Source of the DNA: Ophiodon elongatus
Lineage: Eukaryota; Chordata; Actinopteri; Perciformes; Hexagrammidae
Assembly: GCA_016806645.1 (NCBI GenBank)
Contig: JACSYO010000469.1
Coordinates: 2,358,501-2,422,500 of the forward strand
Reading direction: 5' to 3'
Length of the DNA: 64,000 nt
Below, one piece after another: positions 48,473 to 62,900 of the stretch. The stretch's first letter is position 1. Each line of letters opens with the position of its first letter. The notes under the pieces were generated by a model that had not been told where the DNA came from, searched no databases, and saw only the letters and a list, made by a program, of their open reading frames with translations. A program made the translations under genes and the position numbers.

Positions 48473-48567
48473 CATTCTCAATACATGCATATAAGAGGTG
48501 GTGGTGTGTGGGCTCAATGGCTATTTTGCTGCTCACTGTGTTCTGTTACTGTTATTTCCAGTCATAG
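48473..48567 (+). repeat. Direct-repeat partner 2 (TATA-bearing segment)
   Basis: ATTCTCAATACATGCATATAA, then GGTGGTG, GGCTATTTTGCTGCTCACTGT and CATAG, parallel to 46902-46985. Identity is roughly 70 percent by eye with small gaps. Confidence 0.45.
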
Positions 48568-48569
48568 AT

Positions 48570-51500
48570 AACTCATCAGATATGATTATGATATGATTCA
48601 GCTAATTACTCCTATTCATGTATTCAGCTAATTCTTCACATCCAGGTATTCTACTATTACTATTTATTCATTTGTTTTGCCAATTACTTAATTACATTGT
48701 ATTTTCCTATTATCTTTTCTTAATCTGACTTGTCTCTCCTGATTGATATGGTTTAATATCATATCAGTTTGAAGTGGCTTGTGATTGTTAAAAATGTGTC
48801 CATATGCTTGTAGAATTCCCCTGGATGTTGTCAGTGTTCATCAGTTTCCCATTTATTCTCATTGGAAAACTCCTTTTGGCAAACAAAAGAGATTTATCTA
48901 TTTTCCTGTCTGTGGCTTTGTAAAATATATTATATTTTACAGATCCACTGGAAGTTTATTTTTTATATAAATTTACAGGTCTCCAGTACTGTAATGGATT
49001 AACTTAATTATCTACAGTACAGAATGAAGAGTCAAAAGCCTGATCAAATAATTCCTAGCGCCTAATCAGACGCATATGGACAAAATATTACATATATTCT
49101 GATAACAAATCTACTGTATCTAATGTATCTGCTCTATTTCAAAGTGAAACAAAAAATCTCCTCATCTATTTTTGGAAAGTCAAGTCCTTTTGTCTTTTTT
49201 TTTTTTATCATATTCTACTCCTAGTAATTGTTGTGGGAACTTTTTTTCCATTATCCATGGATGTTTTTTTGGGGGGTTATAATACTAATAAGCCTAGATA
49301 TAATCTTGGAAGGATTTCGAACCATAATGCTTTCTTGAACATCAATTCATCTTTAGATTTTGCTCTGCTTTCATTCCAAAGCAAAGATCTGTGGGTTAGA
49401 AAGACACATTGTTATAAATCCCGACACAAAATGTTTTACACATCATGAACAATGGGAGTGTTAATGAGCACAATGTAGGCTGCAGCTCTCTGACACAAAG
49501 AAAAAGTTATGATCTGTTGTCTTTGGCTCCTGCAGAGCCTTTGACCCACTCTTTGTTTACCCCATCGCAGTACATGATTCCCACCTCGCTTTGTCTCACA
49601 CCAGTGGGTTCTTCATGTTACTAATGACAGGTCTGGCCTAAGAGAGGGTACTTAACCAACAACTGGCATTTGGCACTGTTTTATCATTAGACACGCATGT
49701 CTCTAAAATGCAAGCTCCAAGGAGCAGAATAATTATACAAACCAATTCTTGCTGTTGTTAATTAGTCTGATCTAAGGTTGGGTTGAAATGCCACCATTGC
49801 AGGTTGGAAGATGCAACGTCCTGGTGGTGGTTGATGGAGAATCTCAGCATGCTACTAAGAAGCCAGTAAGTGCTTCTACAAGCCCATATGCTTCATGGTA
49901 CCATGTCTGACTCATCATTGTCAAAACCACTTTGCAGGTGCTTGTTAATTCTGGTCTCATGTGGGTTTTGATGCTATAAACCTAGCATTCAGAAGGAGAG
50001 GAACAAATGTAACAGTGAGCAGCTGTAAACTTTGAATTATAGTATTATGTGTAGGCTATAAAATCATGACAATGAAAAATATTGCAATTACTAAATGTTT
50101 TAGTCAACCTTGTATCATCCAAAAAAATGTTGCTTCCAAATATTTAATCCTAATAGTTCAACAAGTTGTTTTTTGCCACCACAAAAAAACAACATTTCTA
50201 AAAATGTTGGCTTAAAATGCTGATTAATTCCATCATTGGTTGATAATAGTCTGTTAATCTATCAATTATTTGGCTTGCTTAAAAACTTGATTTATCGAGG
50301 AGCAAAATAGTTGAATTTCTTTTACTATTTACTATTTACTATTGTTTAATATCTAAACCACAACACAACTCAAACATATTTACACTGTAATACTGAGCAC
50401 TGTATACTGCATTTATTTCAGCGTGGATATTTAATCCGAAGATAATTTTGACTGACAATCTCTTCCTTTACATAACATGAATTGGATCTTTCCACTGTCA
50501 TTTTCTTTTCATTTATACTAGACATCTGAATGGCAACCTTGGAACAGTTTGTCCTGCCCACCTTTGCTTGATTATGAATTCAAAGCCTTAGTTGCTGAGC
50601 TAGTGTTATGATAATGCATGGCACCCCTCTGTGATATACAAAATTGGTTTTGACAACAGGCTAGCTTTAAGATTCACACTGCCCTGAGACCATAGATTTA
50701 ACATATAACACACATCACACAGACTCCCTTCCCCCAGGTAAGAGTGGAGACGGGTAAGAGGGTTAGGGAGCTAACTATTCCTTAAAAAGATGTGAGTGGC
50801 CAAGAAATTCATAAAACACGTCGTTTTCCCTGACACATACACTTGCTTCTCCCTGCAGATCTCCCCTCTAGTTGAGGGAAATGTGCCCTTGACACTCCCA
50901 ACGTCAGCTGTGATTTTGTCACTCAGTGCGCCAAATACATTGTGGTGCAGCAGACTTCTTGGATGTTAATAGCTATAGGGGGTAGTCAACCCTCCTGATA
51001 CCCATGTCTTCTGAGAGCTACCAGCTCTTTAACAAAACGTAAACAAACTCATTATATTGTCTGTTATTGGCCATATAGCATGTTACACAGAATCTTAACT
51101 CGCTCATTATTTTTGCAGGTACAGAGTTCATTCCTTTTAGCTACCAACAGTTGCGTACTAAAGTAAATTAAAGCAACAGCTCTCCCCTGCATACAGAAAT
51201 GAGGCTTCTGACATCGGTGGAAGGGATGTCAACTTCACTGAGCGGCAGAGGTGAATCAACAGATTTGGCTTCCAATCGAAGACTGAAAAAAGACAGACAT
51301 ATACAGACACGCCAACCTGTGAGAGGACATCAGTAATGGGCTCACATTTTCCTAATCTCCTTTGATGGATTCAGGCCATGATTTTCATTTAGTCCAAAAG
51401 AGATAACCAAACTGTCAGCTGTGCTGCTTCTTTGCTTTAATCTCCGCCTGCAGCCAATAATCACCCTGCAACCCGCAACCCTTTGTCAATTGTTAATCTT

Positions 51501-54500
51501 GTATTGGAGACATTAAGATGCCAGGATGGTATTCTGCGTCCTAGGATAATCCAGGAGGCCACTGAGGAGAAGCAAATTGGATTCATTATTACATTTTGTA
51601 TTATTAAAAAGACAAATTAATTGAGTTCTCCAAAGAATCAGTGGAATCAATTTAAAAATAATCAGTAACATGCATATGAAAACCACATCTCCTGCGGACT
51701 GACAGGAAAATTAGCCATCTATGCACTTTAAATACTGAGAACACCTTCACTGTTTACTGAAGTAGTTTAGAGTACCTCTCCTTCAAGTCATTTAACCAGT
51801 GGTTATGTGTCTCAATTGCGGCAACATGCACAGTAGGTGTCCTTTCAATGCAAGCATATACTGCGTTAACATGTGTTGTTCCTAATGAGATTAGATAAAA
51901 TGATGGATATCATGTCCTATAATATATTATATAATTTAAAAGAACAGAGTCATATTTGGCCTTATTACATTTGAAACATTTTATACTGCTTTGGAATGAC
52001 AATAATTATTTGCAACGTATTCTACATGATTCTCATGTTGTAAAGTCACAAAGAAAAGAGCAGAAGATAATAATGGGCCTCAATCACCAACTGGTCTTAA
52101 GAAGAGATTTCTTCTTCAAACATGTTGTCTTCACAAATATTCTGATATCCACTACTGTTTTCATCTCCAGGATTTATTCTAAGGTAAGAAAATAATGTAT
52201 AAATGCTTAAGAGCACACTATTGCATATTTAATTACTGACATGTTTGTGTGAAAAATGTTCTTCGATTCTACAGTTGTATAGACCTTAAAATAAATTCAT
52301 ATTACTAAACATTTTCATTATGTATAGAATTATTTTCATTGCAGTAGAAACAGCTTATAGTGATCACAGTTACAGTGAGCAACCGCTTAGATGAACCAAA
52401 AAGGACAGAATCATTCCTATATAAATGCTGTTTAAATAATATACTTACAGTAATCAAGTAGTTTGCTTCCAGAGTTCATTTTGGGTCTTTTCATACACAA
52501 CCACATATGTAAAAATAATTATATATATATATAAGGCAATGATAGCAGACAGTTTATTTTCAGGCCTGTAAAATGTTTTGAAATGCACTGAAACCACTGC
52601 CAAACTGTGGCTGATGAGCATATTTGCACAAATGACTGTTTTTGTAAACAGCACAATACTGTTTTAGACTATAGCCTCATTATAATTTGAATTACAGTAA
52701 GCTATATTTCATATACAGTACTGTAATGTTTTATTTTGTCTTTTAATTGGGTGCATTAATGTTTAAAGCATTTAAAACAGTTGATTAAATTCAGTAAACA
52801 GCAAAGCTCTCCGTTACATTGAATTTTATATAATACATATACAAATATCAATTAAATGGTAATCTGCACGATAAATAAAGAATAAAGAATTAATTATAAA
52901 TACCATCTGCTTAGGGTTATTCATTTGACCAAACATGATCATTAGTTTGCCCTATATTCTACAAGCATTATAATATTTCAAATATACACTACATTAACAC
53001 ATGCTTAACGAGTAATAGCATCCAATGCATTTTTTTTAGTCTTATTGTATATCCACTACTGACTCTACCACATATGACTCATTTAATGTTAACTTCCTGC
53101 AGAAGTACCTCCACTTCAGAACTACTCATGTTTTTTTACATAATATGTATTTCTGGTACTCCACCCTCCGAAAGGCCGTTGGAATTTCTGCAACCCTGCA
53201 ATCTCATACCCTTTTATGGCAATTGGCAGGGCGTTGACTTATTCTGGCACTGGTACGCGCTTTCAATTTACGGCGACAATGGGATTCCTCATTAAAAAAA
53301 CACAGGCACAAACACGTCTGTGATTTAAGAACACATCTGACATCCAAATCTGACGTCGACTTTTCTTAGGACCTTACTTAAGAAAATATTTACGAAAATA
53401 ATTATATTGGTGACTGAGGCATAACATTTCCTTCTCCAAACTAAAAAGTCACAAATCACATTGCACAGCTAAAACACCAAATAGGACATGAATGAATCTT
53501 GAGATTCACAGATAAAAATGTCCTGACTTCCAACAACTTTTAAAGTAGGGCCCGTGTGCTTCAGTTAATGGAACAACAGTCTGTGGTTAGAATTAATCAA
53601 ACAGAAATTGATTGGACGGTCACTCCTGGCAATTGCACAGGTGAATACTGTATATTAGCAAAGGCCTTCACATTTAAATGAAAAATCTTAAATAACTTTC
53701 CATTTGCTATTTGCCTTCACCGTGGAGCATACAACACAGGATATGCCGAGGCATGCTCAAACAGAGGAAAGGCAAAGGAGCCTGATTAAAGTTTATCTTT
53801 CAGGGCAATAAGTCTACTGGCATTCATTATTGCTTGTCAGATTGTAAATGGTCTCTGGGAACGATATTATGCAAGCTCACACACACATGTTAAAAGGGAA
53901 TGATTTAGTCACGCTGTCCAACCACGCTGAAACCTGTTTGTCCCTGGGTATGTCAATGATCAGTCTGACTGGAAAGAACATCTTACAGGGTTAAGTGACA
54001 AGACATTATACGTGGACGCTGTCTGCAAGATGTGCAGCACATCACATCTTTGTGGGTTTTATTCATGAACGGAAATTAAATAATCTCTCAGTAAATTGGA
54101 AAAGCTTCAAGGAATTAAGAACTCATCCCCAATGACCCTAAAACAATTATTTTGGAGAAATTTATACCAAAAGACGGGGAGTTTATTATGATGGGATTAT
54201 TTTATGATGGGATTAAAGTGCAAAGGGAATTTTCCACATGGATCTAAACCAACGGGTGAAAGTCACACCTGTATAGTATAATACTCTACTCCAAACGTGG
54301 TTGTGGGTGGACAAAATATGTTAGAAATTTCAGCCAATAAAAGCTAGCATGGCATCAGGAATATTGCTCCATGTTGTAGTCTTTCAGTAATGCCATGGTA
54401 GGTGTACCTTTGACAGCTTATATTTATTTTAATGAAAAAGGAAAATTACAAATAGTTTTCTGACAGGAATTGAGATTTACCAGTGTATCTTTACCTCCTC

Positions 54501-55714
54501 TTTCTGAAAAAAGTGTCCCTCTGCTGCTTGGTAATAATGGAAATGTAGTTTTGTTTTCTTGTCTATTGTTGCCCATTTCTCAAATCATTTGCAAGCCTCT
54601 TTCACATGTGATTGGGGAATGTGATATAAATCCCATTCATGTTACTCATTCTTACTGCTGTGATTGGATTCATAGAGATTGTTTCGCTATTGCAGGGCAC
54701 TTGTTTGGTGTCACATCCAGCACAAACGACAACATATTTTAGCAGTGATCTCAACAATAAAAAAAGGTGTAGTCAACCTCATCCTTTGCTGTTGTTGAGA
54801 AAAGTGATGTATGTAAGTTGCATAAGTTTATACCAAATAAGAACCAATAATCAAAATGGTAATAACTTACTATCTGCAGCATCTAGAAGGCCCATTGAAA
54901 ATATGTTAATGATGTGTGTTTGCATCATTGCTAGGACAACTAATGTGGAGTAAATATGTAAGATTATCACACAGCTGGAACACACAAATCTCACCCGATC
55001 ACTGGCAATGTGCACAATAACTTTGACATATTAGATTTTAAATAACAAATGTTCTTGCTGTTTGAACAACATTCGCTGCTATGCTTCAACTGCAGAAAAC
55101 ACAGTGACAGAAATTCTAAGATCCAGCCAGACCTGAACTCACTGGTTTTGATTGGTCGTGTCGTCCGAGAAAAGACAGCTCCCAGAGTACGGCTTCAATA
55201 AAGTCTCACTGTCCCAAGGAACATAATGTTAAAGTTTACCCAGCAAGCAGGCAGTCACTCTCTCACATAGATTTCTGTAATGTAACACTTGTGGCAGCAC
55301 ACGCATCATATTTGGCCTGGGGAAGTGACTCATACATGCCTTTCAAAGAGAGTCGTGCTTTGAACTTCTTTATTATGTTGCCTAGTGTGCTTCTACCTTA
55401 CAAGCTTGGGACCAGCCTGCAATTAGTCTTGTGGACGCAGGAGTTTGAGACCCTGCTGAAGACCCTGGAGCAAGCTAATAAAACAAACAAACAACAGGTC
55501 TGTGCTCTGATTATCGCTCCCCTGGCTTTAGGGGCATACAACGTGCTGAACAAATGCTTTGGTAAACATTCTCAGCCAAAATGTCAGAACTGTGGGCACA
55601 ATATGCTGTAAAGAGTGACACCTATTTACTACTTATTTTAAGAAGGAATTTAGTTGTTGGACTGAATGCGATACAAGGATCTGATCACGACTACAAGGCA
55701 TCCTATGTAGGCTG
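48570..55714. other. Gene-free noncoding stretch
   Basis: About 7.1 kb without a supported gene. Open frames are 106 codons or fewer and unrecognised. Small local duplications exist (TTATGATGGGATTA twice at 54185-54215; ATTCAGCTAATT twice near 48.6 kb). The sequence at 51.4-51.7 and 53.1-53.3 kb is complex and could be conserved noncoding DNA. Confidence 0.5.
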
Positions 55715-56690
55715 GAAGGCAATTTTATTCATAGTGCACCATTCAGTCACAAGACAATTTAAAGTACTTTACAGGGGTATAGAAATATGATAGCCATATC
55801 AATGTAAACACAAACAGAGGCAAATAAATTGTTAAAAATTAGAAAGAAATCTCATTTTTAAAAAGCAATAAAAATAAAAAGCAAAAGCAAGCAAATAGTT
55901 ACTGATAAAAAATAAATAAATGATTAGTCTAATTTATTGGAAAGCCATTTTTAAGCTCTGATATAAATGAGCTGAAAGACTCACATGTGGGGAGCTTAGA
56001 ACCTAAAAGCTGCTTCACCTTTCTTGATTTTGATCCAGGGAACACTCAGTAGACCTGTCACAGATGACCTGAGGGTCCAGATGCTTCGTAACATACGAGT
56101 AAATCAGAGATGTTTTTAGGCCTGAGACCATTTAGTGCTTTATAGACGAGTAATAGGATTTTAAAAGCTATCCTTTGACACACAAGAAGCCTTTGCAGTG
56201 ATTCAAGGACCGGTTTAACGTTCTCCACTTTCTGGTTGTTTGTGAGGACTCTGGCAGCAGTATTCTGGATAAGCTGCAGCTGTCTGACTGTTTATTTTAC
56301 TAAGACCTGTAAACACACCATTACACTAATCTAGCCTGCTAAAGATAATTGCATAAACAAGTTTTTTTGTATTCTGTTAAGAAAATATTTTCATCCTTGC
56401 CATGTTTTTAAGGTTGTAGAAGTATTTAGTGATGGTTGTATATGGCTGTTGAAACTTAGGTCAGTGTCCATAACTACACCAAGATTTCTTGCTTGACTTT
56501 AGTGTCATAGATTTGAGGTGCGCACTGACTTTTAATGTTTCCTCATCGGTGTCAATAACAATTACTTCAATTGTTTTCTGTATTCAGTTGTAGAAAATTC
56601 TGGCACATCCACTCAATGATTTGAGGCAAATGTAAGGGACTGTACTACGGTGTAGATATCAGTGAGATCATGTTCTTGGTATTTCCAGGT
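55715..56690 (-). mobile_element. L2-type LINE, 3' end of reverse-transcriptase ORF and 3' UTR
   Basis: Minus-strand translation gives ARNLGVVMDTD (56494-56462), QLQLIQNTAARVLTN (56282-56236) and KILLLVYKALNGL (about 56160-56126). A C-terminal SSF..ELK-like stretch follows near 55950. This is the order seen after the reverse-transcriptase core of fish L2 (CR1/L2 clade) ORF2. The 3' UTR follows and ends at about 55715 in the complement of AAGGCAATTTTATTCATAG. Frames shift and stops intervene, so the copy is dead. It is 5'-truncated, as is usual for LINEs, with only about 1 kb of several kb left. Downstream of the 5' break lies a separate DNA-transposon-like repeat. Confidence 0.88.
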
Positions 56691-56704
56691 GACATTAGTG
56701 GTGT

Positions 56705-56950
56705 TGTTAAATTGTATTGCATTATGCTAACAGGTGTTTCTATTATTTTATCCACATCAATGTCATTTATTTCATTGAGATGCTAAATAAAAGAAACACT
56801 TCTCTGTATAATTGTAATACAGTTCAACAGTACCAACAACTTTCTAAAACAATTAGAAAGTTGAATCAACACCTCTATAGGCAAGATTTATATATGTATT
56901 AGACTGCATATGTTTTAGCTAGGCGTACCTAATAAACTGGCAACTGACAG
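56705..56950 (+). mobile_element. Small DNA-transposon-like repeat (Tc1-type end)
   Basis: TATGCTAACAGGTGTTTCT, ATTATTTTATCCACATCAATG and, at the end, AGCTAGGCGTACCTAATAAA, CTGGCAACTGAC. The chain CAGGTGTTCCTATTATTTTGTCCAC ... AGCTAGGTGTACCTAATAAACTGGCAACTGA is a frequent fish repeat whose tip resembles Tc1/mariner terminal repeats. Only one tip is clearly seen. Confidence 0.6.
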
Positions 56951-59900
56951 CATTTAAGAATGCAATATTTTTATTTAGTTTTTTTCATTCATGTGACAAC
57001 TACGTCACTAAATCAATATAATTATACATATGAACAGAACAAAAAACAATGAATGTATGTCAAATGGTCTTAATGTATTTGAAACAACACATTGCACTCA
57101 TTCAAAATGACTTAGACTCACATTCTGTATGTTCAAAATTCATTAATTTTAAGGCTGTACAAAAGGCTCCCATCTGCTTTACTTTTTTAAATGATCAGAG
57201 TAGCAGTTTTTATATATAAACAAAATATTGTTTTTCAAATGAAAACAAATATTTTGCAGGAAACACGTTTCCGTTTGTTGGCAGTCCCAAGTTGATCATA
57301 GTTTTATCAAAACTAAAATTACGTTTAATAAGCTGGGCAGGACATTTTTTATCTATGATAACCAACATCAGCTGGCACATCAGGAATGTGGCTGGCTGTC
57401 TTTTACATCATATGTTTCTATAGATCTTTCTGCAATTTGTCATTGTTTTGTGTTTGGATTCAACCGCTCAAGAAGTCTTTGAAAAAAAAATTCAACTTGC
57501 AACTGAAAAGGGTTTGAAGTTTTGTAGATGTACAGCTAGTTACATGCATGCAATGCTCCAAATCCAAGTTTGTATCATATCATATATAATACAATATATA
57601 CTCTGTATCCAAGCTAATGTATAATACAATATATAATATAATATATACTATATGGTGTGCGATTTGTGAAAGACAGGGGGATGTTAGACGATGTCTTGCG
57701 GCCTCAAAGTAAAGGATAGTTGTGAGCTTTAATCAAACAATTTCCGAACTTGAACTTAACCACTGCATTTGCAGGAATATTTTAATCCTTTTTTTTTTCT
57801 TAAAGTAGTGTGATACTTTCACTCTCTTGTCCTTTCCTCATACAGACATAAGGAATATGATCATACAGAACCAAACAAAAGTTTAAACACTAATTTAACA
57901 TGCCAGAATGAAATCCCCCTTTTAGTGCCATGGATAGCGCCACTCAGTCAGGCATGCCCAAACATGTAAACTTCAATATTGAAGAGAAAATAATCACAAA
58001 ATACAATAGCACAATGTATTTTCAACATAAAAATAAATAAGCTAATGTTACAGTATATGTCTGTGCATCAGACTATGAAAACAGCTGTTTTGATGACACA
58101 TCTTCTTTTTCAGACTTCCCGTGGAGGGGTCATCTGCGGCGTGTCAATCCTCTTTTACCCAGTTCTCAGCAAAACTCCCCTAGTCCATTTACTGAGCGGA
58201 ACAACAAATTGTTCTGTGTGGAAACGTTCGTCACGAAGCCTAGACGGGCCTGCACTGCATGTTTAAATTTTGGGTTCCTATTTTTTTTTTTATTATCAAT
58301 GATTTTAACTACAATCTGATCGGTTCAGCAACTAGAGCTGTCCTGCGATCTGCATGAGAAGAGTGACAGTTAAAATATTTGATCAAGCCAGAGCTGCCAA
58401 CAATTTTATTAGACTTGGAATTATGTAATATTATACACAAGGCCCACATTCTAAATATGTTTAAATGTCTTTTAAATAAAAATATATCATAACTGCACTG
58501 GGCTTATGACATGGAGGCATAAAATCAGGATAATGCATCTTTTTAAAGCACTGGGTCAAAACACTGGAAACTTTCTCGCCAGCAACCTCTGTCTGCAGAA
58601 CGTGTTAGCCTCTAAAAAATATCTGAAACCAATTTGTGGTGTAGAAATACAATTTGAAACTTAAACACACTAACATCCTTGCCGTTCAGTGTACTCCACC
58701 CTCGCTTGTATAGCTTGCAATGTTTCACAAAGACAGCCTTAGAGAGATTTGAATAGGATACACTGACTGTCTTCCTCAATATCTTGTAGGAACCCATGTA
58801 CAGTGCTAGAATTTAAATCAGTTCATAAATATGGAACGGTCCAGTTGGAATTTCCGTACGGTAAAGCAGCTTGTCACTCAGAACGTCAGTATCAACTTTT
58901 GCCCTTACAAGCCTGAAATACAAAATCCAGAGACTATGATATATGTGGCAGGCCCAGAGTGCTGACAGCTATTTGGGGCTCCAGAAGAATGACCTGCTAA
59001 CTGTGTACTGCATGTATCGGGGGTTCTGATCCACTGCCCCTCAGACAGAAGACAGAGACACACGCAGACAAGGGAATTGGGAGGGTCTACATGCGAATAC
59101 AACAAACCAAGCAAGCGTTCAACTGCGTCCCTTGGGCTTGAAGGTTGTCAATGGGCTTGTTTTCCACCCTTCAGGACTGTGGTTTACTTTTCAAGATTAG
59201 AGAGGAATAAAATGGTGCACATAGAAAAAGAAAGTTGTATTTCTGAGTTGAGTTTGAAAGTGCCAACTACAATTTTTCACAGCTTGATTCTCCCTTTTTG
59301 GTTCAAGATTAAGTTTGGCATTGTAAAAACATCCTTGATGTTGACTTTGAACCTTTACGAAGGGCAGATGCTACTATCAAAACTCCATTATGCCAAAGTT
59401 TGACTGGGAACTTGAGGCAATGATCAGTTTCGCTCGTATGCTATTTTAACAAGGTAAGACATGACATAATGTTGCTGAGAGAAACTACAGTACTTCTTTC
59501 TTTTCATCTAATGCAGATTATTTTATTTCTGGTTTAGACTGTCATAGTAATTCCTCATGTCAATAAGATTACATTATGCAGCTGATCCAAGTTGATCCAG
59601 AAATCCTAATCCTAAAGCCCAAGAATGCCCGGTTTCTAACACCCCCAATCTTCTTAGAAGTAGTCTAGCCTATCCGGGGCTGTAACAGGGCTATGTCTGC
59701 CTTGTGGGAAAGTCAGTGCCTTGCTTGTTCTGGGTCTGGCAGAGGTGGGGGTCAAATCATGTTCCGCTATTACGTATTCTACACCCATCCCATCTGTACC
59801 CCAATAATTAGACTCATTCCACACCCTGCGAACTTGCTGTGACCTGTTTTTGCAAAGGGAATCAAGGCTGTAGGTTTTTCTTGGGATACATCCAATCCAA

Positions 59901-62900
59901 TTGAGTGGATGAGAAGTGACAGAGGCATAAAAGCCCAGAGAGCTATGCTGCAGATTCTGAACACGTAATTAGCCCTGTCCCAGGAGGACGTGCGTTGAGT
60001 CTGCTTATTCCAGACCATACATTAGCAATGACATCCTTCTCCAAGTAGACAGCGCAAAAGTGAACATTCCTTTACAGAAGGGGGAAAATATAAAATAATT
60101 AGCACACATTAGTATAAAATTCAGTTCTCAGAGTCGTAAACGAATAAAGTTGATATGTATGGTTTTGTTTGATTTTTCTCTCTGCATGGCTTTTCTCTGT
60201 GAAGTGGAAAATGGTGTCTGGGCTTACACAAAAAAATATGAAGAGCATGACAAATTGATTAACTGAGTGAAATTAAATCATTGCCACAGGTTTGTCAGCA
60301 AGCTTACCTCAGAGATATGGCTCATTCTAAAAGCAATCAAACCTTAATTGTTCCACTCCATGAACACATAACAAAAAAAAAAGATTAGCATGGCAGCGAC
60401 AATAATTATGTTTTCATTAATTTTCTCTCATAAAACTATCTGCTTAATTAAAATGACTGGCTTCTAAAAAAAAAACATTTATGTTAACTGTATGTTTTGT
60501 GTTCCCCATTGTGAGTCCATTTGAAATTGGCTAGGGCGGTCTATAATTTCAGATGGTGTCTCAGTGCTCACTTTGCTATTTGTATTCTGTTTAACCTGTT
60601 GTACTGTGATCACAGGGCTGTTTCCTTCCCACAGCTGAGGCTTTGGCCAAGCTAGGGAAGCATCTCTCAGTTGGAGATTATCCTTTACCCTTGAGTGGAA
60701 TTCTTCACTGGAGGGATTCAAAGACGGGGCTTGAGGGACAAAGATTTCCATCTCGTTTTCCGCTCTCCACTGCCCCTTCTCTCTCTCCCTCTTTCTATCA
60801 ATTTTTGCCTTACTTCTCCTAATGTTGACTGTAAAACGTGGAGCTTACTTATTCAACCCATACTGTGAATATGTTTTAAAAGGTACATGTTTAATAATGC
60901 ACATTATCAGCTCATTGAAAAGCAGCACACGATTGAATTGTACTGTATATACAATATTCTGCCTAAATCAAAGAGCTCTAAATGTGTGAGCCATATTTCA
61001 TTTACATACTCGTTTGGGTCGATGCCATTGAGAAATCCAGGCTGTCTGCCAATTCACGGCAAGCAGAAATCAGCTTCAATGTGAATAAAGGTGTGAGCGA
61101 AAGCCAGGATATCAACTTGAACAGCAAGATATGCTTTAGCATTTGAAAATAAGCTCCCTCAAACTCCTGGCAAGCTCAAAACTGCCACAATGTTTCAGTA
61201 AAGCCATACTGTACCACAAAGCATGCAGCCCCCCCCTCCACCCCCCCTTTTCATGCTAGTTCTCGTTGCCTAGTGGCATTTGTCGAGTTTGTCTCTTGTG
61301 TTGACGCTAATGCTAATCCTGGGCGTCAAACAAATTTAACTTCCTGTCCACTGTACAGAGGAAGAACTGAGAATATTATCTCTCAACACAAACGGAGATG
61401 CAACGGTGTTCATCAGTGTGAGCCCTGCTTAAATATTCACTTTCTTTCCCGCACATGGGGCGGCTCGTTTGATGTTTATGGTAGAGATTTCATGTCATGA
61501 GCAGAGTACAAGAGAACAGGTTGGCTGTACGTAGAGCTTCATATGAAGCAGCATTGATTATGAGCATTTTGCTGGCAGTTTAAAAGACTGTGTAAGCATA
61601 TTTTATGTATATGTTTTTCTGAAGCAAAGACAAAGTAAAAAAAAATTAACATACATGTAACTCAGATAGTTTGGGATACAAAGAAAATGCAACAGCCATG
61701 TGTGCACTCTCACAAGAAACCAGCTTGCTTCTGAAGCCATTTTTAATGTGCATCAATCTGTGCAATCTCCAAAAAGTCCATCTTACCAAGCAAAGGCGAT
61801 GAATAAATGAGTGTGTCTGACAGAGCAGTCATAGTCAAGATCAAAGGAGAAGGAGATAATTAACAGCAGACTAATTAGTAACCACCCCGAGTATTCATCA
61901 GATATGAAAAAGACTGCTGCTTTGCTAGCTATTAATTGTAGGAGAATGTACATTAAAAATGTTCGGTTGAGGCATTTTCACTAGTAGATGGTTTGACACA
62001 CTCTCACTGCACTGCAAAGTATCAGGAATTATGAATTAATACAAATAAAATGTAAAGGCAAATGTTCAACTAAACATGTCACAATTACAGCTCTAGGCTG
62101 TTTCAAATAGAAATAAATGTGACATTATTCCTTTTATATTCATCAAGAAAATGTGCATCTCACCGTGAAGAGCCTTTCACACAGATCGCGAGAATGGCAC
62201 CACTGCATCTGAGACCCATTATTTCCAATGGCTTGGGTGTGGCGTGGGTGTGCTCTGAACCCAGCAGCGGGCGAAGGCCCTCAACAAAACAATGTGTCTG
62301 TGTGAGTCTTTGTGTTTTTTTGATTTTTGGTATGCAGTTTGCATTAGTTTGAGATTTTTGAGAAATGTTGACATGCCTATATAAGTTGGGATCTTTTAGT
62401 TTTTATCTTCAGACTCTCTATGTGCCTGGTGTCTTCAAAGAGCACTTCTCTACACAATGCCAGACCATACATTGCCAGAGTACTGAGCTGTGCCAGTCAT
62501 GCCAATCATCATGAATATTCAAATGATAATATTGTAAAGATGTGAATGGCAAATTGTATTGCCTCACTATTGGCTATGTTATACAGAATATCCTCCACCT
62601 TGAATGTGTGTGAAGGAGCTTTTATATGTATGTTTTGTCTGACAGGTCTCATAGCACAGAGTACCAGAGCTTTGAACAGAATGGCAGCAAAATCAATAAT
62701 GGACCTGACCCATGAGACATTTTAAGAGTGCGATGGTACTTTTGACAGCTTAATAGTATATTGAGGAAGTTTTCTCTTTTACACCCAAATGTGAGGAAGA
62801 CACAGCTGTACATGAAAGGAAAGATTGAGTGTAATATACAGTAGGCCTGTAGAATTAAAGAGTCAACACAGGCCTAATAAACAGCATGAATCAATTTGTC

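Noticed and set aside
48081..48567. Cys/Ala/Leu-rich frames
   Set aside because: Translations of CAG runs and pyrimidine-rich DNA, not proteins.
51956..52195. 79-codon frame followed by GTAAGA donor
   Set aside because: The donor looks good, but no acceptor or family supports an exon and the frame is AT-rich with no complexity beyond background.
55291..55611. 106-codon frame near the L2 fragment
   Set aside because: It is on the opposite strand to the LINE, outside its body, with no known motif; likely chance.
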